Positions 23,094 through 33,456 of a DNA stretch of 64,000 bases are shown piece by piece. How positions within the stretch are numbered: position 1 is the stretch's first letter; each line of letters opens with the position of its first letter. The notes under the pieces were generated by a model. It searched no databases. It saw only the letters and a program-made list of their open reading frames with translations, and was not told where the DNA came from. Source of the DNA: Tritrichomonas musculus (taxonomy: Eukaryota > Parabasalia > Tritrichomonadida > Tritrichomonadidae); contig JAPFFF010000024.1 of the NCBI GenBank assembly GCA_039105265.1, forward strand, positions 744,001-808,000, written 5' to 3'. A program made the position numbers and the translations under genes.

Positions 23094-24413
23094 AAGCATT
23101 TAATCTTGCGATAAAAAAAATGGTATTTATTAGATTTCGATTTTTCCTAAGGAAATCATCAAATAGGTCATATATTTCAAACGTTTCAAGAAATATGAAT
23201 TCTCGAATTGTTTTTAAACAAATAACTTTCCGTTAAGGAGAATAAAAGGTAGATACCTAATTGCTTTTGATTTATAAAATAACCCCTGTAATTATTTTCA
23301 AGGACGTTTAATGGTTGAGTAAAGGAGTACAACCGATTTTTAATTTAAAAAGTGAAAAATTGAATGAAAAATGCTACAGCAATATTGGCCCTACCATTTG
23401 GAAATTTGATTTAGCCATATTCTATAAGAAGATGTATATTATGTGAATATCAAGTTTATTTTAAGAGCTTGGCTTAGCATCCTTCGAAATGGAAAATGTA
23501 TTCAAATTTTCTATAAGCAATCACAAAAAAAAAAATTTCAGAGGTATTATTTTTTTTATATTAATAACTTTTTGAATAAACGAAATTTATATTTTCAATG
23601 TAATAAAATAATCAATACAAATATTAAATCGATTATTTTCTCATATATTAAAATATGATTATATACTTATAAAAAAGCAATGATTATAAATGTATCCATT
23701 TATTTTTAAATTAATATTATATAATAAATAAATAAAAAATATGATTCATGAAACTCTTTTGTAACCCGAAATAACTTAGTCCTAGTATATCTTTTCAGAT
23801 TTGAATTTATATTTAGTCTACAATATTTTCAAAAATTGTAAACGTTTTTTTATTTATATTAATGCTTGAAAAAAACTTTGTATTAAATTTAAATAGATAA
23901 TGAAATGCTATATATTAATTTAATAAATACTCTATTTAATATTATAGAAAAATATCTAAAATTTTTATTTTTTAAAAAGATATGATATAATCTTTTTACC
24001 CATAAAATTGAAAGACAGTTCAGTTTTTTATTCTCAAAATAAGATTATTTTTCACTTACTCAAATTTTGATTCTTGTACTGATAATTTGTAAATTAGGTT
24101 TCTTTATTATATTTCAAGCATTCTTTCAATAGGTTAGGAAAAAATTCTGAATTTTTTTCTTTTTTTATTACAAAAATTCAATATGATCGGATTAAATTGA
24201 AGCAAGCTCATAACAGACATCACAATATTGAAAAGATTATTTTATAAATTTCAATACAATTATATTATATTTTTACAAATATATTCATAAAATTTTCCCA
24301 ACTTTGATAATTCACCAATGTAAACAAAAATTATTTGATTTTTGCTAATAATTTTTACCGATTCATTTTTATGAATTAATTCAATTTTTTTTGTTAGATA
24401 TTCAAATTTTATC
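23094..24413. other. 1.3-kb AT-rich gap
   Basis: No coding pattern was found; the short open frame at 23443-23658 is A/T-run sequence. No RNA gene or transposon ends were recognised. The right end should carry the acyltransferase promoter; TCAAATTTTATC directly before the ATG at 24414 begins with the TCA expected of a trichomonad initiator, but otherwise fits poorly. Confidence 0.5.
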
Positions 24414-25364
24414 ATGCCTTTATATGTTAATGTTCCTATAGACAATCCTCAATATCACAATCAAACGGAGCTACTAGATGTTGACGATGAAACTTTCCAA
24501 CACTCCTTTGACTGGAAAAAGCCAAATCTCCCAGTTAAGATTTATCGATTTCTATGTTTCATTGTTTTCTTAGGCCCTTTGAGAATTATTTTTACATTAT
24601 TAAGTGTCCTTATTATTTATATTACTTTTTGGATTTTACCTCTTTTCAAACCTTTATTCAAAACAGGAAGAAGCTTTAAAGAATGGGCGTATAAAGTTAT
24701 GCATCCGATCTGGCGTATGCTTCTTTTAGGTATTGGAATTATTCATGTTAAAATCAATGGAGAAGTTAATTTCGATACTCGAACAGTTATTGCTAATCAT
24801 TTAACAGGAGTTGACGCAGTTACATTGTTTTACGTTTTTCCAAGTATGTTTTTAGCAACTGCAGGAATTAAAGACGCCTCATTTGTATATCGTGGAAAAA
24901 TGGTTTTCGACCAAATTTATGTAGATCGAACTAAAAAAGAAGGAGTTACGCAAATTATTCGTGATGCTCAAAATGATCCAGACAAACTTCCAGTTGCAGT
25001 TTTTCCAGAAGGACGAGTAACTAATGGCTCATGCCTTCTTGGATTTCGTCATGGTGCTTTTGTTAATGATACGCAATTGCAAGCTGTCGCAATCCGCTAC
25101 AGGCATTGGTTAATGCCAGAAAGTATGGCCACCATCAGCTGGGTTGAATGGAATTTCTTCCATTATATTTATCAAATGTTCTCTGTTCCATTTTACACAG
25201 TAGAAGCTACAATATTACCTCCTGTTGTTTATGACTCTTCAATTCCAATTGAGAAAAGGGCAATTAATGCTGAACTTTCAATAGCTAATACTCTCGGATG
25301 CCCAGCAATTTCTAGAACAAACAAAGGAGTCCGTATTGAAAAACCAAAAGAAAAAGAAGATTAA
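24414..25364 (+). CDS. 1-acylglycerol-3-phosphate / lysophospholipid acyltransferase (PlsC/LPLAT family)
   Basis: An intact 316-residue membrane enzyme that should transfer a fatty acyl chain from acyl-CoA to a lysophospholipid. A long hydrophobic stretch (about residues 46-78) anchors the N-terminus. The catalytic H-x4-D motif is N-H-L-T-G-V-D (His129, Asp134). The substrate-binding motif is F-P-E-G-R (197-201), followed by G-F-R-H-G-A-F (210-216). Y-R-G-K-M-V-F-D-Q-I (159-168) fits the region between motifs. The length and the G-F-R-H-G-A-F sequence suit the LPCAT/LPEAT side of the family more than bacterial PlsC, but the substrate cannot be fixed from sequence. It probably acts in the endoplasmic reticulum in phospholipid synthesis or remodelling. 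It is a single intact host gene next to the Polinton block. Confidence 0.88.
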   Translation: MPLYVNVPIDNPQYHNQTELLDVDDETFQHSFDWKKPNLPVKIYRFLCFIVFLGPLRIIFTLLSVLIIYITFWILPLFKPLFKTGRSFKEWAYKVMHPIWRMLLLGIGIIHVKINGEVNFDTRTVIANHLTGVDAVTLFYVFPSMFLATAGIKDASFVYRGKMVFDQIYVDRTKKEGVTQIIRDAQNDPDKLPVAVFPEGRVTNGSCLLGFRHGAFVNDTQLQAVAIRYRHWLMPESMATISWVEWNFFHYIYQMFSVPFYTVEATILPPVVYDSSIPIEKRAINAELSIANTLGCPAISRTNKGVRIEKPKEKED

Positions 25365-25537
25365 ATAAATATGCAATAATATTGTAAAAGGATGATTAAA
25401 ACATTTTTTTTAATGCAACTTTTTCTAATAGACTTTTTTATTTAACTTAAATATAAAAATGTAAATCATTCAATATTGAATTAACTCATAGAATAAATAA
25501 TTCAATAGAGCATTTTTCGGAAAAAGTTTTGATTATA
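25365..25537. other. AT-rich spacer after the acyltransferase gene
   Basis: No gene. It ends at the TA (25536-25537) that flanks the MITE on its left. The last bases before the MITE (TTGATTATA) also match nine bases of the parent Polinton sequence left of 32967, which may mean the element fragment once reached a little further left; chance is also possible. Confidence 0.4.
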
Positions 25538-25904
25538 AACTAAGTTTTTTAATTATTACCTTATTCACAAAAAAATTGAGAGTTTTTAATTCAAATTTTC
25601 TATGAGTCTTCAGAAAGTAGGACGATAAGTAGGGACAAATTATTTTTTTTAAAATACCATATCTTTCAATTTTGAGAAGATGAAAATAAAAAAAAAAGAA
25701 TATAAAAAAGTTTTTTATTCAGGAAAAATACTTTTTAATAGCTTTGGGAGCCTTTGAGGGCTAAACCCAATTGGTTAAGGTAATAGCGGGAGCCTCGACC
25801 TGAAATGAATGAAGGTATTCATGCCTTAATAACTTAAAAAAAAATATTTAGTTTTATTCAAATTTGAGAGGACGATAAGAAGGGACAAATTAAAAAACTT
25901 AGTT
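25538..25904. mobile_element. 367-bp TA-flanked MITE at the edge of the Polinton block
   Basis: AACTAAGTTTTTTAATT at the left end has a matching inverted copy ending at 25904. The perfect match extends to 20 bp through the flanks. TA stands on both sides (25536-25537 and 25905-25906). Inside are two near-identical direct copies of AGGACGATAAG(T/A)AGGGACAA (25619 and 25869). A GC-richer patch at 25745-25802 contains a tRNA-A-box-like word (CCAATTGGTTAAGG). No coding capacity. The element abuts the duplicated Polinton fragment exactly. Confidence 0.55.
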
Positions 25905-26690
25905 TATGTCTTTATTGAATTGTTTTCTGTTGAGATATAATATTTATTCTTTTGATCAAAATCTAATCCTTTCAATATTAAGTCTGAAATTTCACGGTTT
26001 ACATCAAAAGTTGCGTCTATTTTCAATTGATTTAGAGAGTTTTGAATAGCATCTGAATTATCATTCAAACATTTATAAAGCTGTTCTAAGGTGAAAGCAT
26101 TGGTCAATTTGCCATTCACCTTGATTTGTCCTGTTGGATAAATATTGACCTTATATAAGTTTTTTATATCTCCTGGTTTTATACCGGCACCTGCGGTTAT
26201 ATAAGCATCTATCTCTGTTTTATTATAAATGTTATTGAAGAAAACTGCAAAACCATCTTCATCTTCTATTTGAACAATTTTATTTCCATTCTCATCTTCT
26301 CCGACTTTGATTTCTATTCCATTTGATTTTAATGTCTCAGCCTCACTTGATTGAATTGAGAATAAACCAATCGACATATTTAATAATAAATAAATGTTAA
26401 TTTCTATGCAAAGCCGTGATTCACAAAAATATCATACTGTGTCTTTGACGATGAATATACCTTGGAAATGAGGCTATGTAAATATTATGTGCCTTCTATA
26501 AAAACTAATTCAAACATATTATTAAGTACAAAAGATGATTATATGAAATATCAAGTTGGCAAAACCGTTCATACTATTGAATTTTCTGAGTCCTGTCGTT
26601 ATTCTATCAAACAACTTGAACAAATTTTTAGTCAGAAAAGTGAATTAGCATGGGAATATGATAAAAATAAACGAACATTTAAGATAACAG
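25905..26690. repeat. direct duplicate of the fibre/penton divergent region of element 1
   Basis: This 786-bp stretch repeats 32967-33753 in the same orientation. I counted about 16 differences by eye, roughly 98% identity. It contains the first 157 codons of the fibre gene on the reverse strand, the same short divergent spacer, and about 77 codons of penton-gene sequence on the forward strand. It ends abruptly at a GC-rich island followed by 40 A. The high identity means a recent duplication within the element, by recombination or by insertion of a partial copy. The fragments are not expected to make functional proteins. Confidence 0.85.
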
Positions 26691-26769
26691 AGTAGTATAC
26701 GTTAGGCTGTGCGCCCTTAACGGTCGCCCAGACCTAACCGCACATATGATTTCACCGGGGGTCCGTAAA

Positions 26770-26810
<41 letters not shown>
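26691..26810. other. GC-rich hairpin island followed by A40
   Basis: Eighty bases (26691-26770) are far richer in G+C than anything around them. They can form a hairpin from GTTAGGCTGTG (26701-26711) and CCCAGACCTAAC (26727-26738). A perfect run of 40 A follows (26771-26810), and then the 3' end of the fibre gene. The layout recalls a short retroposed RNA with a poly(A) tail, but I recognise no tRNA, 5S or 7SL sequence in it. Confidence 0.6.
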
Positions 26811-26812
<2 letters not shown>

Positions 26813-26822
26813 CAAGCCTCTT

Positions 26823-29800
26823 TTATGGTGTGGCTTTGACTTGCTTGAGATAATATTCAGTAAATGGTATATTTCCAGAGCCCTTTAATTGAAAATCGAT
26901 ATTATAAAAATCATATTCAAAATCTCTTTTTCTATTGGATTCTCTAAGTTTATCTTCACCATATATTTCATCTAGTACTGCAAATCCTTCACTATAATTA
27001 ACTCTAACATAATGTTTCTTTTCATTTGAATCGTAAAATATAAATAACATTTCCATATATAAACTATTATATTCGACGCATACAATAAATTTTTTAGAAC
27101 TAGTATCGTAAGAATACCAGCATAATTCTGGTATATCCTCATAATATGATTTGTGAAATCCTGAATAAAATATTCTCCAATATAAGTCATCCAATAATGA
27201 TGTAATATCACTCTTTAAAGCTATTTCATCCTGTTTCAATATTTTTTCGGCTAATATTAATTTGGTATCAAAATAGTCTTCCCCGTTATCGATATAAAAG
27301 CACAGACCATTACTATCACTTTTATAATAAGTTAAGTAATAAGTTGTTCCGTCAATTTCAAAAGCGACATTAACATCTCCATCTTCAGTGATAACATCAT
27401 TATAATCAAACAAATAATCAAACTCTTTTACAAAGCCATCGTTATTTGATATTGTTCCAACAAGGCGAATTCCCCTAGTCAATTTTATTTTGACTTCCCA
27501 CGATCCTGAACTATCTTGTACATTTTCAAAAGGCACTTCAATAGATTCTTTGTATATCAAATCATTTTTCTCTCTATATTTGCTAATGTCTTTCTTTAAT
27601 GTATACTCCTTTAGTACATCATTAACCTCATCAACAGTAGGATAAGTATTCATTATTTTTGCTATGTTTTCATCGTTTGTATGTGAGTTTTCTTCTATTT
27701 GATCAATCTTTTTATTAAGCGCATCAATGTCACTCATATATGCTATATCATTTACAGAATATTTCATACTTCTTATCGCTGTGTTCTCTTTGATGCTGAT
27801 TGCACTAATTCTATGTCTCTTTGGGTTATCAATAATTATAGTTTTGTCTTGGAGAGATGCAGTTGGAAAGTTCTCTGTGCCCTCATAGTTCGATATCTCT
27901 CCATTTGATATATGAATTATTGGATAATTCTCTTCATAGTCTATATCATTATATTCGCTTACTTTCATAATCATAATCCTGACTTTGATATTTCCTTCAC
28001 TTATTGTATCCTCAGCTTCTAAATGTATTTTGCCATCAATTAATTTGCCATTAATGTCAATTGTATCGTCTCTTTTCAAATCACTTTTTGAAATAAAATC
28101 ACTACTCTCAATCTCTTCGACCTTTGAGGCCAATAATTTGAAAGGTCTCTTCAAACTATCTCTGAATTGATTACACATTTCTTCTGTTGCTCTTATAGAT
28201 AAAACTGCTTTCGTAGGGTCATCAAAATCATCATCAAATGTTTCATCAGGTAATGGTTCATATTCTTTATCGCACCATTCAAAAAGTGGTGTTAAATCAG
28301 TTGTTGATTGTATTGAACGAGTAATCCCTGGGTTATCAAACAATTCCATATCACCAAGATTACGATAGCCGGCTCTTCTATACCACCATTCTCTAAAAAA
28401 GTTCTGAATTCTTTGCAAAATTCCACCGCCTCTGGTTGTTGTTTGGCCTGCATTGGAAACAGTTTTAGTGGGAAATTTGATGAAGTTAGGGTTAATTGAC
28501 ATTCCGATAGATATAGCACTTCCAACTGTCCCTGCTATACCAAAAGCTAATGCAACATAAGAAATCATTCGTGTATTTTTTTCATCATATTCTAAATTTT
28601 GTGTTTTTAAATTAATAGCGACCATTTCTGAATTCAAAACATCAACCTTATTTGAAATAGCTTGAACATCATATGAAACAACATCAAAATTATTTGTCAA
28701 AACATTTAAATCACTTCTCATCGTCGTGATGTTATCGGCAGTTATTATTTTTGATGAAGTGATATTATAATCTGTATACAAAGTAGTTGCTGCATTTGGG
28801 TTTGGACTAACATCATAGAATTGAGATTTAATAATATAAGCAAAAGCATTTGTTTTTGAATCCCAATTGACTTCTTCTATTGAATTAATAATATCTTTTC
28901 TGAGATATAATTCAATATTTCTGTTATTGTCATCAATTAAACTATCTTCTAAATGTAATTCAAGGCTTTCAATTGTATCTTTCAGAGGAATAAGACCAAA
29001 ATGTCCTTTTTTATTGACTGAATTAACAAAAACACCATTTGCTTTAAATGTATAAGCAACAGTAAATTGTGGATAACCAGGTGTTTCAATATTTAAATGG
29101 ATTTCATCAATCTCTTCAATTTTGAAATTATTATTTGGATAATCATCACAAATTATATTTAGTTTACCAATTGAATAATCTGGATATCTTTCATCTTTAA
29201 TTATTTCTGAAGCATTAAGAAACCAATATAAACTTTTTGGTTCAATTTTTGTTCCATCTTTCTTAATTAATTCAAATTTTTTAGATGTATTTTGAAAAAG
29301 TCCATGAATTAAACTTTCTGGTAATGACTCACTTTTTGGAATTAATTTTTCATTTGCTTCAGTTTTCTTTATCATTACAAAAACTGAATTTGCTGGTCTT
29401 GAACTTTCTGACATTTTTGTTCGATTCAATTTATTCACAACTTTTCCAACGATTCTTGCTTGAATATTATTTCCATTCCATTTTGTTCCATCCCAGGTTA
29501 AGACCCATTCATTTCCAAAACAATATTCTTTGAATTTAAATTGTAAATTGAGAGGTATTGTATAATCTGAGGGTACTTCAAAAATCATTTTATAATAATC
29601 ATTATCATCTGAAATAATTGAAGGCTTATAGAAATAATGAACGTCACTTTTGTGTAATTTGAGAGCATTATCTGCTTCAATTATTTTACACTTAAAAACT
29701 GGTTTATTCGATTCAATAAAATCTTGACTTGTTTGATTCATTATACTCAAATCACCGTTCATCCATAACGTATATGGCACAATATTGAGACGCTCATCAA

Positions 29801-32800
29801 AAGCTATGAAAAATTGAGAGCTATCTTCAGAACATTTATTTGTATATCCTTTCGATTCTTCATCATAAGCTATTATCGGACATTGAATATGATTATCATG
29901 AACGCTTATGAAAAATTCTTTGATATATCGTCCTTCTGTGTCATAAACAACATCTTTTCTGAGAATTATTTTGAATATATTCCCATTGAAAGCTTTCAAT
30001 TTTTGTTCAATATCATCATCGTTTATTTTAATTTTCAATATATTATAATTTACATTATTGATTGTTTTTGTATCCCCTTCAACGTTTTCATTTTTCACAT
30101 TGAATTCTGGAACTCCAAATTTTATATTAAAAAGTGAATCTGTCTTATCTGATGACGTAGCTAATTTTTCAATATCAACACCGTTTATTAATCCATTTAC
30201 ATTCAAATTTGCTAATATATTGAAATTGCCTAAAACCGGTTTTTTCTCATCAATTATTCGGCCATCTTCTTTCAAAATATTGATATCATAGCTTTCTAAT
30301 AATTCATTTACTGAATTCACTCCTGAAATATTTGCTGGCAAATTATTATTAATATTAATATCTGCTATTTCATCTGATAATAATTTAATATCATCAACGG
30401 GGTCTACATGATGGCGCCAAACCCATTCACCTCCATATTGAACAATTTGGCCTTTTCCTAAAAATCGGCCTGAATTCAAAAATTCAACCATAATTGACAC
30501 ACTCTCTGAATAGCTATTTCTCCAATTTCTGTCAAAACCTCTATTTCTATATGATAACATCACCCACTCTTCTAAATAATCATCCCATACATAGTTATCA
30601 GGAGGAACAAATTCATGATTGGTTCTCCATCCAGCTTCAAAATTCTGTCCATGTTCTTGCCATTCTTGATCAAAAACATTCCAAACATAATTATCACCAA
30701 AATGTTGTCTTTGATCTCTTTGCCATTCTAATCTTTCACTTTGATCTTGATTTATATATGAGTTATAATTTGCATGAAATATCCATTGATCATATCTATC
30801 ACTCCAACGAAAAACACCATCATTTATTTGAGATGGCAACAGAAAGGTTGCTAATGCTGAACTAGGATTCGTTCTCCAGTCTGTATTTGATTCTTGAATA
30901 CCATTTTCTGCACCGACAGCAACCCATTCACCATGAAAAGTGTCAATGATAAAATTGCGTGGCATATTTTGTGCATTAAGATTTGTTCGCCAACCTGATT
31001 GAAAATTAGAATTATTATGAAGAACCCAATGATCAGTTAATATGTCAAAAACATAATTTTCATCTCTTTGAAAAGAACGATCATGTGATGTGTCAATTAC
31101 ATTCACTTTTTCTTTCTTTTTTCGTCGTCTTTTTATCGTTGTGTTCACTTGAGTTGCTGCTTCTTGATATATTTCTGGTTGAAACATCGCATCAACAAAA
31201 GAGCCGACACTATTATCAATTATTAAATGATTTTGCTTTTGAATTAATTGTTGAATGTCAAGATGTTGTTGTTGAGAAATTTGGCCAAAAAATCTTTGAT
31301 TATTATTATTATTATTATTATTATTATCATTACAATTGCATTCTCTTATATTTGAGACTCTTTCTTCTAAAACATTATGTTGCTGAATAATATTTCGAAT
31401 ATTTCTATTTGTTGTATCGATCCATCCCTGAAAACTAGGGTCTCTCATATCGTCATCATTATTATCATCATCATTATTATCATTTCCATTTCCATCAATA
31501 ATAATGCCATTATTAATATCCAACAATTGCCCTCCTTCAAAATTGCTCGTGCTTAATGCTAAACGTCCATTTTCAATTTTTTTGGCACGAATCTTTTTGA
31601 ATGCACTTGTGATTACCATTCCCGTAATTCCTGAACCAAGAAGAACCAAAATAACAGTAAGGATACTTTTCATAAGCTCTGTTTGGTTTTCATAATATTT
31701 TTTCAAAAATTCATAAGCACTATTCACTTCAATAACGATATCACCCGTCGTTTCTATTGGATGATTGACAAATTGATAAACTGCATGAATAATTTTTTTT
31801 GTGGATTTATCCCATATTAATTGAACTGTGCCGTTAAATATTTCAATAAATTTTTCTTTGGAAAAGTTGTTATATAAAAATGTTTGTATTGGAGCTGTAT
31901 ATTTACTATTTTGAATTATTTCTTTGAGCCAATCCATGAACTTGCCTATATCAACTGGATTTTCAATATCAACGATATCCTCTCCATCAAACATAAAACG
32001 ATATTCTCTATTTTCTATTTCTCCATCTAATTTATGAAATGGTATCTGAATTTTATCAAGAACCTCCATCATTTTCTGTTTATTTATATTTTTGCCTATC
32101 CATTCTTTCCAGTCTTCAAAACTGCTTGTATTTGAAAAGTATTGTTTCAAAAAGTCGACAAAATTTTCGACAACGGCAAAATGTTTATCACCAGCAACAT
32201 CATCATCAAAATGTGCTATATATGTCTTCTGATATGTTTCTCCATCTTTACCAAACACAGTCTGTTTAAAATTATTATATATATTTTTCAAAGCAGTTTT
32301 ATTAAAATTCTCCATGATATGACGGAAAAAATTCTGATTCTGTTTATCGGCCTTCTTCAATTTTTCAAAAACATTGGCTATATTATCATATTCGATTTCA
32401 CCTTTATCGTTCACTGTTTTTGTTTTTAAAGTTTTTGTCTCTATTTCATCTTTGGCTTCATTATATACTGTCACTTCTTGATTATTTAAGCCTTCCATAA
32501 TATCTTCATGCATTTGAGATATTGTTTCTGTGTTTGTATTGATTGCATTGACCATTTGGTCAAAATTTGTGATAGGTTCTTCTTTAGTTTTCATTCTATT
32601 TTTGGTCAAAAATGATCCATACCATGGTTCTGATTCTTTTTCGGTTTCTACATACGTTATCACTTTTGCTTTTCCATCTGGTTTAATATTTGATGAACTG
32701 TCAAAACCGAAATCTTTCAAATTATTGAATGTTTTCATCCAATTATATAAATTTTCAAGAGTGATATTCAATGATTCAATAATCTCATTAATTGTGGTTA

Positions 32801-33440
32801 CTTTTTCTTTTTCATAATAGCATCGTTTATCCTCCCAATAATCCAAAAGTTGAGCACCATCCTCTTTTTTAAGGGGGAGCATTTTCAATAGTTTATTATC
32901 TGGACTGATAACCGTCATAGCCCTTGAATGTTTAATAAACTGATTGAGTACTCTTATTAATTGATTATATGTCTTTATTGAATTGTTTTCTGTTGAGATA
33001 TAATGTTTATTCTTTAGATCAAAATCTAATCCTTTCAATGTTAAGTCTGAAATTTCACGGTTTACATCAAAAGTTGCGTCTATTTTCAATTGATTTAGAG
33101 AGTTTTGAATAGCATCTGAATTATCATTCAAACATTTATAAAGCTGTTCTAAGGTGAAAGCATTGGTCAATTTGCCATTCACCTTGATTTGTCCTGTTGG
33201 ATAAATATTGACTTTATATAAGTTTTTTATATCTCCTGGTTTTATACCTGCACCTGCGGTTATATAAGCATCTATCTCTGTTTTATTATAAATGTTATTG
33301 AAGAAAACTGAAGAACCATCTTCATCTTCTATTTGAACAATTTTATTTCCATTCTCATCTTCTCCGACTTTGATTTCTATTCCATTTGATTTTAATGTCT
33401 CAGCCTCACTTGATTGAATTGAGAATAAACCAATCGACAT
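26823..33440 (-). CDS. giant fibre/adhesin-like protein of element 1
   Basis: A 2,205-residue protein and the largest gene of element 1. Order of parts: an N-terminal region (1-160) also present in the duplicate at 25905; mostly helical sequence; a hydrophobic segment at about 590-613; an Asn/Asp-rich linker with N9; then at about 787-1013 four to five Trp-rich repeats of the form N-Y-V-W-(D/N)-x5-E-W-x8-20-W-R-T-N. A beta-rich module follows (about 1100-1540), then the highly conserved stretch N-I-T-S-S-K-I-I-T-A-D-N-I-T-T-M-R-S-D-L (about 1560-1580), a second hydrophobic segment (about 1623-1646) and a variable C-terminus. Parts recur in element 2 at 44943-54037. No enzyme motif was seen. 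The length, the coiled and repeated build and the place beside the penton gene suggest a virion fibre or surface protein. Only 16 bp separate its ATG from that of the penton gene. Confidence 0.65.
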   Translation of the reverse strand: MSIGLFSIQSSEAETLKSNGIEIKVGEDENGNKIVQIEDEDGSSVFFNNIYNKTEIDAYITAGAGIKPGDIKNLYKVNIYPTGQIKVNGKLTNAFTLEQLYKCLNDNSDAIQNSLNQLKIDATFDVNREISDLTLKGLDFDLKNKHYISTENNSIKTYNQLIRVLNQFIKHSRAMTVISPDNKLLKMLPLKKEDGAQLLDYWEDKRCYYEKEKVTTINEIIESLNITLENLYNWMKTFNNLKDFGFDSSSNIKPDGKAKVITYVETEKESEPWYGSFLTKNRMKTKEEPITNFDQMVNAINTNTETISQMHEDIMEGLNNQEVTVYNEAKDEIETKTLKTKTVNDKGEIEYDNIANVFEKLKKADKQNQNFFRHIMENFNKTALKNIYNNFKQTVFGKDGETYQKTYIAHFDDDVAGDKHFAVVENFVDFLKQYFSNTSSFEDWKEWIGKNINKQKMMEVLDKIQIPFHKLDGEIENREYRFMFDGEDIVDIENPVDIGKFMDWLKEIIQNSKYTAPIQTFLYNNFSKEKFIEIFNGTVQLIWDKSTKKIIHAVYQFVNHPIETTGDIVIEVNSAYEFLKKYYENQTELMKSILTVILVLLGSGITGMVITSAFKKIRAKKIENGRLALSTSNFEGGQLLDINNGIIIDGNGNDNNDDDNNDDDMRDPSFQGWIDTTNRNIRNIIQQHNVLEERVSNIRECNCNDNNNNNNNNNQRFFGQISQQQHLDIQQLIQKQNHLIIDNSVGSFVDAMFQPEIYQEAATQVNTTIKRRRKKKEKVNVIDTSHDRSFQRDENYVFDILTDHWVLHNNSNFQSGWRTNLNAQNMPRNFIIDTFHGEWVAVGAENGIQESNTDWRTNPSSALATFLLPSQINDGVFRWSDRYDQWIFHANYNSYINQDQSERLEWQRDQRQHFGDNYVWNVFDQEWQEHGQNFEAGWRTNHEFVPPDNYVWDDYLEEWVMLSYRNRGFDRNWRNSYSESVSIMVEFLNSGRFLGKGQIVQYGGEWVWRHHVDPVDDIKLLSDEIADININNNLPANISGVNSVNELLESYDINILKEDGRIIDEKKPVLGNFNILANLNVNGLINGVDIEKLATSSDKTDSLFNIKFGVPEFNVKNENVEGDTKTINNVNYNILKIKINDDDIEQKLKAFNGNIFKIILRKDVVYDTEGRYIKEFFISVHDNHIQCPIIAYDEESKGYTNKCSEDSSQFFIAFDERLNIVPYTLWMNGDLSIMNQTSQDFIESNKPVFKCKIIEADNALKLHKSDVHYFYKPSIISDDNDYYKMIFEVPSDYTIPLNLQFKFKEYCFGNEWVLTWDGTKWNGNNIQARIVGKVVNKLNRTKMSESSRPANSVFVMIKKTEANEKLIPKSESLPESLIHGLFQNTSKKFELIKKDGTKIEPKSLYWFLNASEIIKDERYPDYSIGKLNIICDDYPNNNFKIEEIDEIHLNIETPGYPQFTVAYTFKANGVFVNSVNKKGHFGLIPLKDTIESLELHLEDSLIDDNNRNIELYLRKDIINSIEEVNWDSKTNAFAYIIKSQFYDVSPNPNAATTLYTDYNITSSKIITADNITTMRSDLNVLTNNFDVVSYDVQAISNKVDVLNSEMVAINLKTQNLEYDEKNTRMISYVALAFGIAGTVGSAISIGMSINPNFIKFPTKTVSNAGQTTTRGGGILQRIQNFFREWWYRRAGYRNLGDMELFDNPGITRSIQSTTDLTPLFEWCDKEYEPLPDETFDDDFDDPTKAVLSIRATEEMCNQFRDSLKRPFKLLASKVEEIESSDFISKSDLKRDDTIDINGKLIDGKIHLEAEDTISEGNIKVRIMIMKVSEYNDIDYEENYPIIHISNGEISNYEGTENFPTASLQDKTIIIDNPKRHRISAISIKENTAIRSMKYSVNDIAYMSDIDALNKKIDQIEENSHTNDENIAKIMNTYPTVDEVNDVLKEYTLKKDISKYREKNDLIYKESIEVPFENVQDSSGSWEVKIKLTRGIRLVGTISNNDGFVKEFDYLFDYNDVITEDGDVNVAFEIDGTTYYLTYYKSDSNGLCFYIDNGEDYFDTKLILAEKILKQDEIALKSDITSLLDDLYWRIFYSGFHKSYYEDIPELCWYSYDTSSKKFIVCVEYNSLYMEMLFIFYDSNEKKHYVRVNYSEGFAVLDEIYGEDKLRESNRKRDFEYDFYNIDFQLKGSGNIPFTEYYLKQVKATP

Positions 33441-33456
33441 ATTTAATAATAAATAA
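33441..33456. promoter_or_regulatory. 16-bp divergent spacer between fibre and penton genes
   Basis: The start codons of the two divergent genes are only 16 bp apart (ATTTAATAATAAATAA). Any promoter must overlap the coding starts or work with very short leaders, which trichomonads are known to use. The counterpart in element 2 is 19 bp (54038-54056), and the duplicate at 25905 keeps the same spacer. Confidence 0.5.

Noticed and set aside
25741-25810. Possible tRNA gene inside the third MITE
   Set aside because: An A-box-like word is present but no acceptor stem, anticodon arm or good B box can be formed.
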